This document shows positions 62,601 to 64,000 of a DNA stretch of 64,000 bases, one piece after another. The stretch lies in the NCBI RefSeq assembly GCF_021917145.1, contig NC_061063.1:3323971-3387970 (forward strand), in the 5' to 3' direction. Made by a program: the position numbers and the translations under genes. Under the pieces are notes generated by a model. It ran no database searches. It saw nothing but the letters and a program-made list of their open reading frames with translations, and was not told the DNA's origin. The DNA is from Hypomesus transpacificus (lineage: Eukaryota > Chordata > Actinopteri > Osmeriformes > Osmeridae). Positions within the stretch are counted from its first letter, which is position 1. Every line of letters begins with the position of its first letter.

Positions 62601-63941
62601 GGGGGTCCATGATGTTGACAGGCAGGTTGAAGGTTCCCAGCATGACGTAGCTGTTTCCGTTGCGGTCATGGGGCCCTCCCTGGGGGGAGGTGGAGGAGTG
62701 GGTGGTGCTGGGCCCTCCCTCGGCCCCTCCGGACGACACGCCTCCGCCCCCACAGCCGTACTGGGTGGTCTGGGGCGGGGCTCGCTCCACCAGATGAATC
62801 ACCTTCCCGTCCACGTCTCCAAGGAAGGAACAAAAGCAAACGAGCGACCCCCCCCCCCAAAAAAAATACACAATTAGAGCTCCTAGACAACATGAACCAA
62901 TCATCTGATGATAACCCCTGATCTGTTTGGGAAATATCTCTAACAGTGACAGGGAAAGAGACCATTGTCTCCTGACTCTGAACAGGGTGACCACTGAGGC
63001 AGTGTGAGTGTAGCAACATACATCAGTCTCCATCGATCCACCTATGGATCGATCTATATATCAGTGTGTGTATGTATGCATCTGTAGGGCTGTGTGTTGT
63101 GGTGGCCGCAAGCCTCACTGTATTCAGTAAGGGTCCGCTCATCCTGCAGCACTCTGCCCTGGTAGATCAATCTCTGCTTGTCCACTGGGATCTCCACCGA
63201 TACAGCAATGTGCTCCTTGAACTCTTTTACTGTCAGCTGAGAACAAACACCTGCTTTAGTATTCAATAGGTGCTGACATGTCCCAAATACAGTGCTGTCA
63301 AAGTGTCTGCCCTGATTTTCTCTATTTTTAGCATCTATTTTGCACTGAATGTCAGCATTGTAAACTAACACCTAGGAATATATAAAAGTGACCATTCATG
63401 AACAAGAATGTATTTATGAAAGAAAGTTCGATAACACCTAGCCCCCCCCCCCCCCCCCCCCCCCCCCTCAGCCGAGGTAAGATAAGCATGAAGATCTTTA
63501 AATGTGTTTGGGGGTTATTTGTAACTTCCAGGATCCTTTTGCATCTTGCTCGTGGAGAGCGGCTTTATTACAACTGACAGATGCATAACTGAAACTTTGA
63601 ACACGAGAAATCCAAGACACACCAAACTACTGTGCCCATTCTTACCACCAAACCATCTACATTCTATGACAATCCACAAACAAATCTGACCACACACAAT
63701 GTTAAAATCGAATGCTGACGGTGCAAATAATTTTTCATAGCACTGTACTTGTAAATGTAAAGTAAGCACTAAACATGTTGCATGAGAGCGGCGTTCTTGG
63801 CTATTTCAAACCAACTCAGTTCTTCAAGAAGGGCCAAGTAGACAAGTAATCAGACTGTCCTACCTGTTCACGGACTTTGTAGCTCCTGCTTTGCGAATCC
63901 AGAGTCTTAACGGTGACCTCTATGGTACCCGTCTCCTCCAT
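53636..63941 (-). CDS. bag6: BAG6 (BAT3/Scythe), large proline-rich chaperone
   Basis: BAG6 holds exposed hydrophobic segments, passes tail-anchored proteins to the GET/TRC pathway with UBL4A and GET4, and routes mislocalised proteins to degradation (family knowledge). I could place 24 coding exons: 63864-63941, 63119-63236, 62590-62816, 61328-61399, 61078-61200, 60792-60970, 60568-60697, 60079-60282, 59753-59981, 59578-59631, 58614-58918, 58150-58222, 57663-57997, 57202-57500, 56547-56719, 56384-56437, 56115-56217, 55872-55996, 55396-55530, 55227-55298, 54431-54628, 54196-54303, 53841-53987 and 53636-53734; about 1212 aa. Visible parts are an N-terminal ubiquitin-like domain ([24 protein letters not shown]), proline-rich linkers, [11 protein letters not shown], a nuclear signal PAKRRK, and the C-terminal BAG-like end ([13 protein letters not shown] to AFSFEDS). 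Exon 57202-57500 is one base out of frame in a C8 run, probably an assembly error. Confidence in identity is very high. Confidence 0.95.
56265..56308 (+). repeat. tRNA-derived SINE fragment in BAG6 intron
   Basis: GGTCGCAGGTTCAGATCCG resembles a B-box region and is followed by a long C run. It is too short to classify. Confidence 0.35.
56915..57130. repeat. 18-bp minisatellite in BAG6 intron
   Basis: About eleven units of GTGTAGTGGGGGCACCGC with few substitutions (GTG for GCG, CCC for ACC). The unit length is a multiple of three, so every frame lacking a stop stays open on both strands. Confidence 0.95.
58924..59343. repeat. (CA)n-CAGCAG minisatellite in BAG6 intron
   Basis: Some twenty blocks of ACACACACACACACAGCAG with variable CA length, lying next to the exon that encodes [13 protein letters not shown]. 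Confidence 0.95.
61400..62589 (-). other. bag6: BAG6 intron without further features
   Basis: Apart from the tRNA-like remnant near 61650 I see no feature. No additional exon in the correct phase was found. Confidence 0.5.
61625..61690 (-). repeat. tRNA-like SINE remnant in BAG6 intron
   Basis: On the minus strand CTGGTGGTTAGAACACATGA and TCACGGGTTCACTC resemble A-box and B-box spacing of a tRNA-derived SINE. Confidence 0.35.
63441..63468. repeat. Poly-C run in BAG6 intron 1
   Basis: Uninterrupted C homopolymer of close to 30 bases, a likely site of assembly length error. Confidence 0.9.
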
Positions 63942-64000
63942 ATCTGCCTAAATCAAAAGGCATCACCAGTAATGTTAGCTAGCTACAGTCAAACCCCCGC

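Overview
The window is nuclear DNA from a ray-finned fish. The evidence is split genes with GT-AG introns that translate into vertebrate proteins (GRB10, C6orf136, BAG6), a V-SINE, hAT elements, a LINE 3' end, a solo LTR and very many CA/GT and G/C-run microsatellites. I cannot name the species. All exon structures below were built by hand from splice sites, reading phase and protein similarity recalled from memory. No search was run.

Layout. 1-10980: a tandem duplication with a unit of about 5.84 kb. Each unit carries a five-exon gene (plus strand) of an uncharacterised family. The second copy is cut at its 3' end, and the left edge of the window lies inside the array. About 12.0-33.3 kb: GRB10 (minus strand, 15 coding exons seen, start codon not found), with a long 3' UTR and large repeat-filled introns. 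33.3-41.6 kb: intergenic, with a V-SINE, a 100-N assembly gap and microsatellites. 41.6-43.9 kb: a diverged paralogue of the array genes on the minus strand, with the same five-exon plan and a strong interferon-response-like promoter motif. 44.3-46.0 kb: an hAT element and a LINE remnant. 46.06-48.11 kb: an unrecognised five-exon gene (minus), head-to-head with C6orf136 (plus, 49.5-51.4 kb). 53.6-63.9 kb: BAG6 (minus, 24 coding exons), tail-to-tail with C6orf136.

Most interesting content. The array genes and the paralogue share conserved cysteines arranged as C...PCxxC...YGNCAE. PCxxC and C-A-E are the zinc and catalytic signatures of the cytidine-deaminase superfamily, but here they occur in the reverse of the usual order. 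The paralogue has four GAAA repeats in 6-bp register next to its start codon, as expected of an IRF/ISRE site. The array copies instead have a solo LTR about 140 bp upstream of their start codon. Together this suggests a fast-evolving, possibly interferon-inducible gene family close to the MHC-linked genes BAG6 and C6orf136. The biochemical function is inference.

Two otherwise good exons, one in GRB10 and one in BAG6, are each out of frame by one base within G/C homopolymers. This looks like assembly error rather than gene decay.
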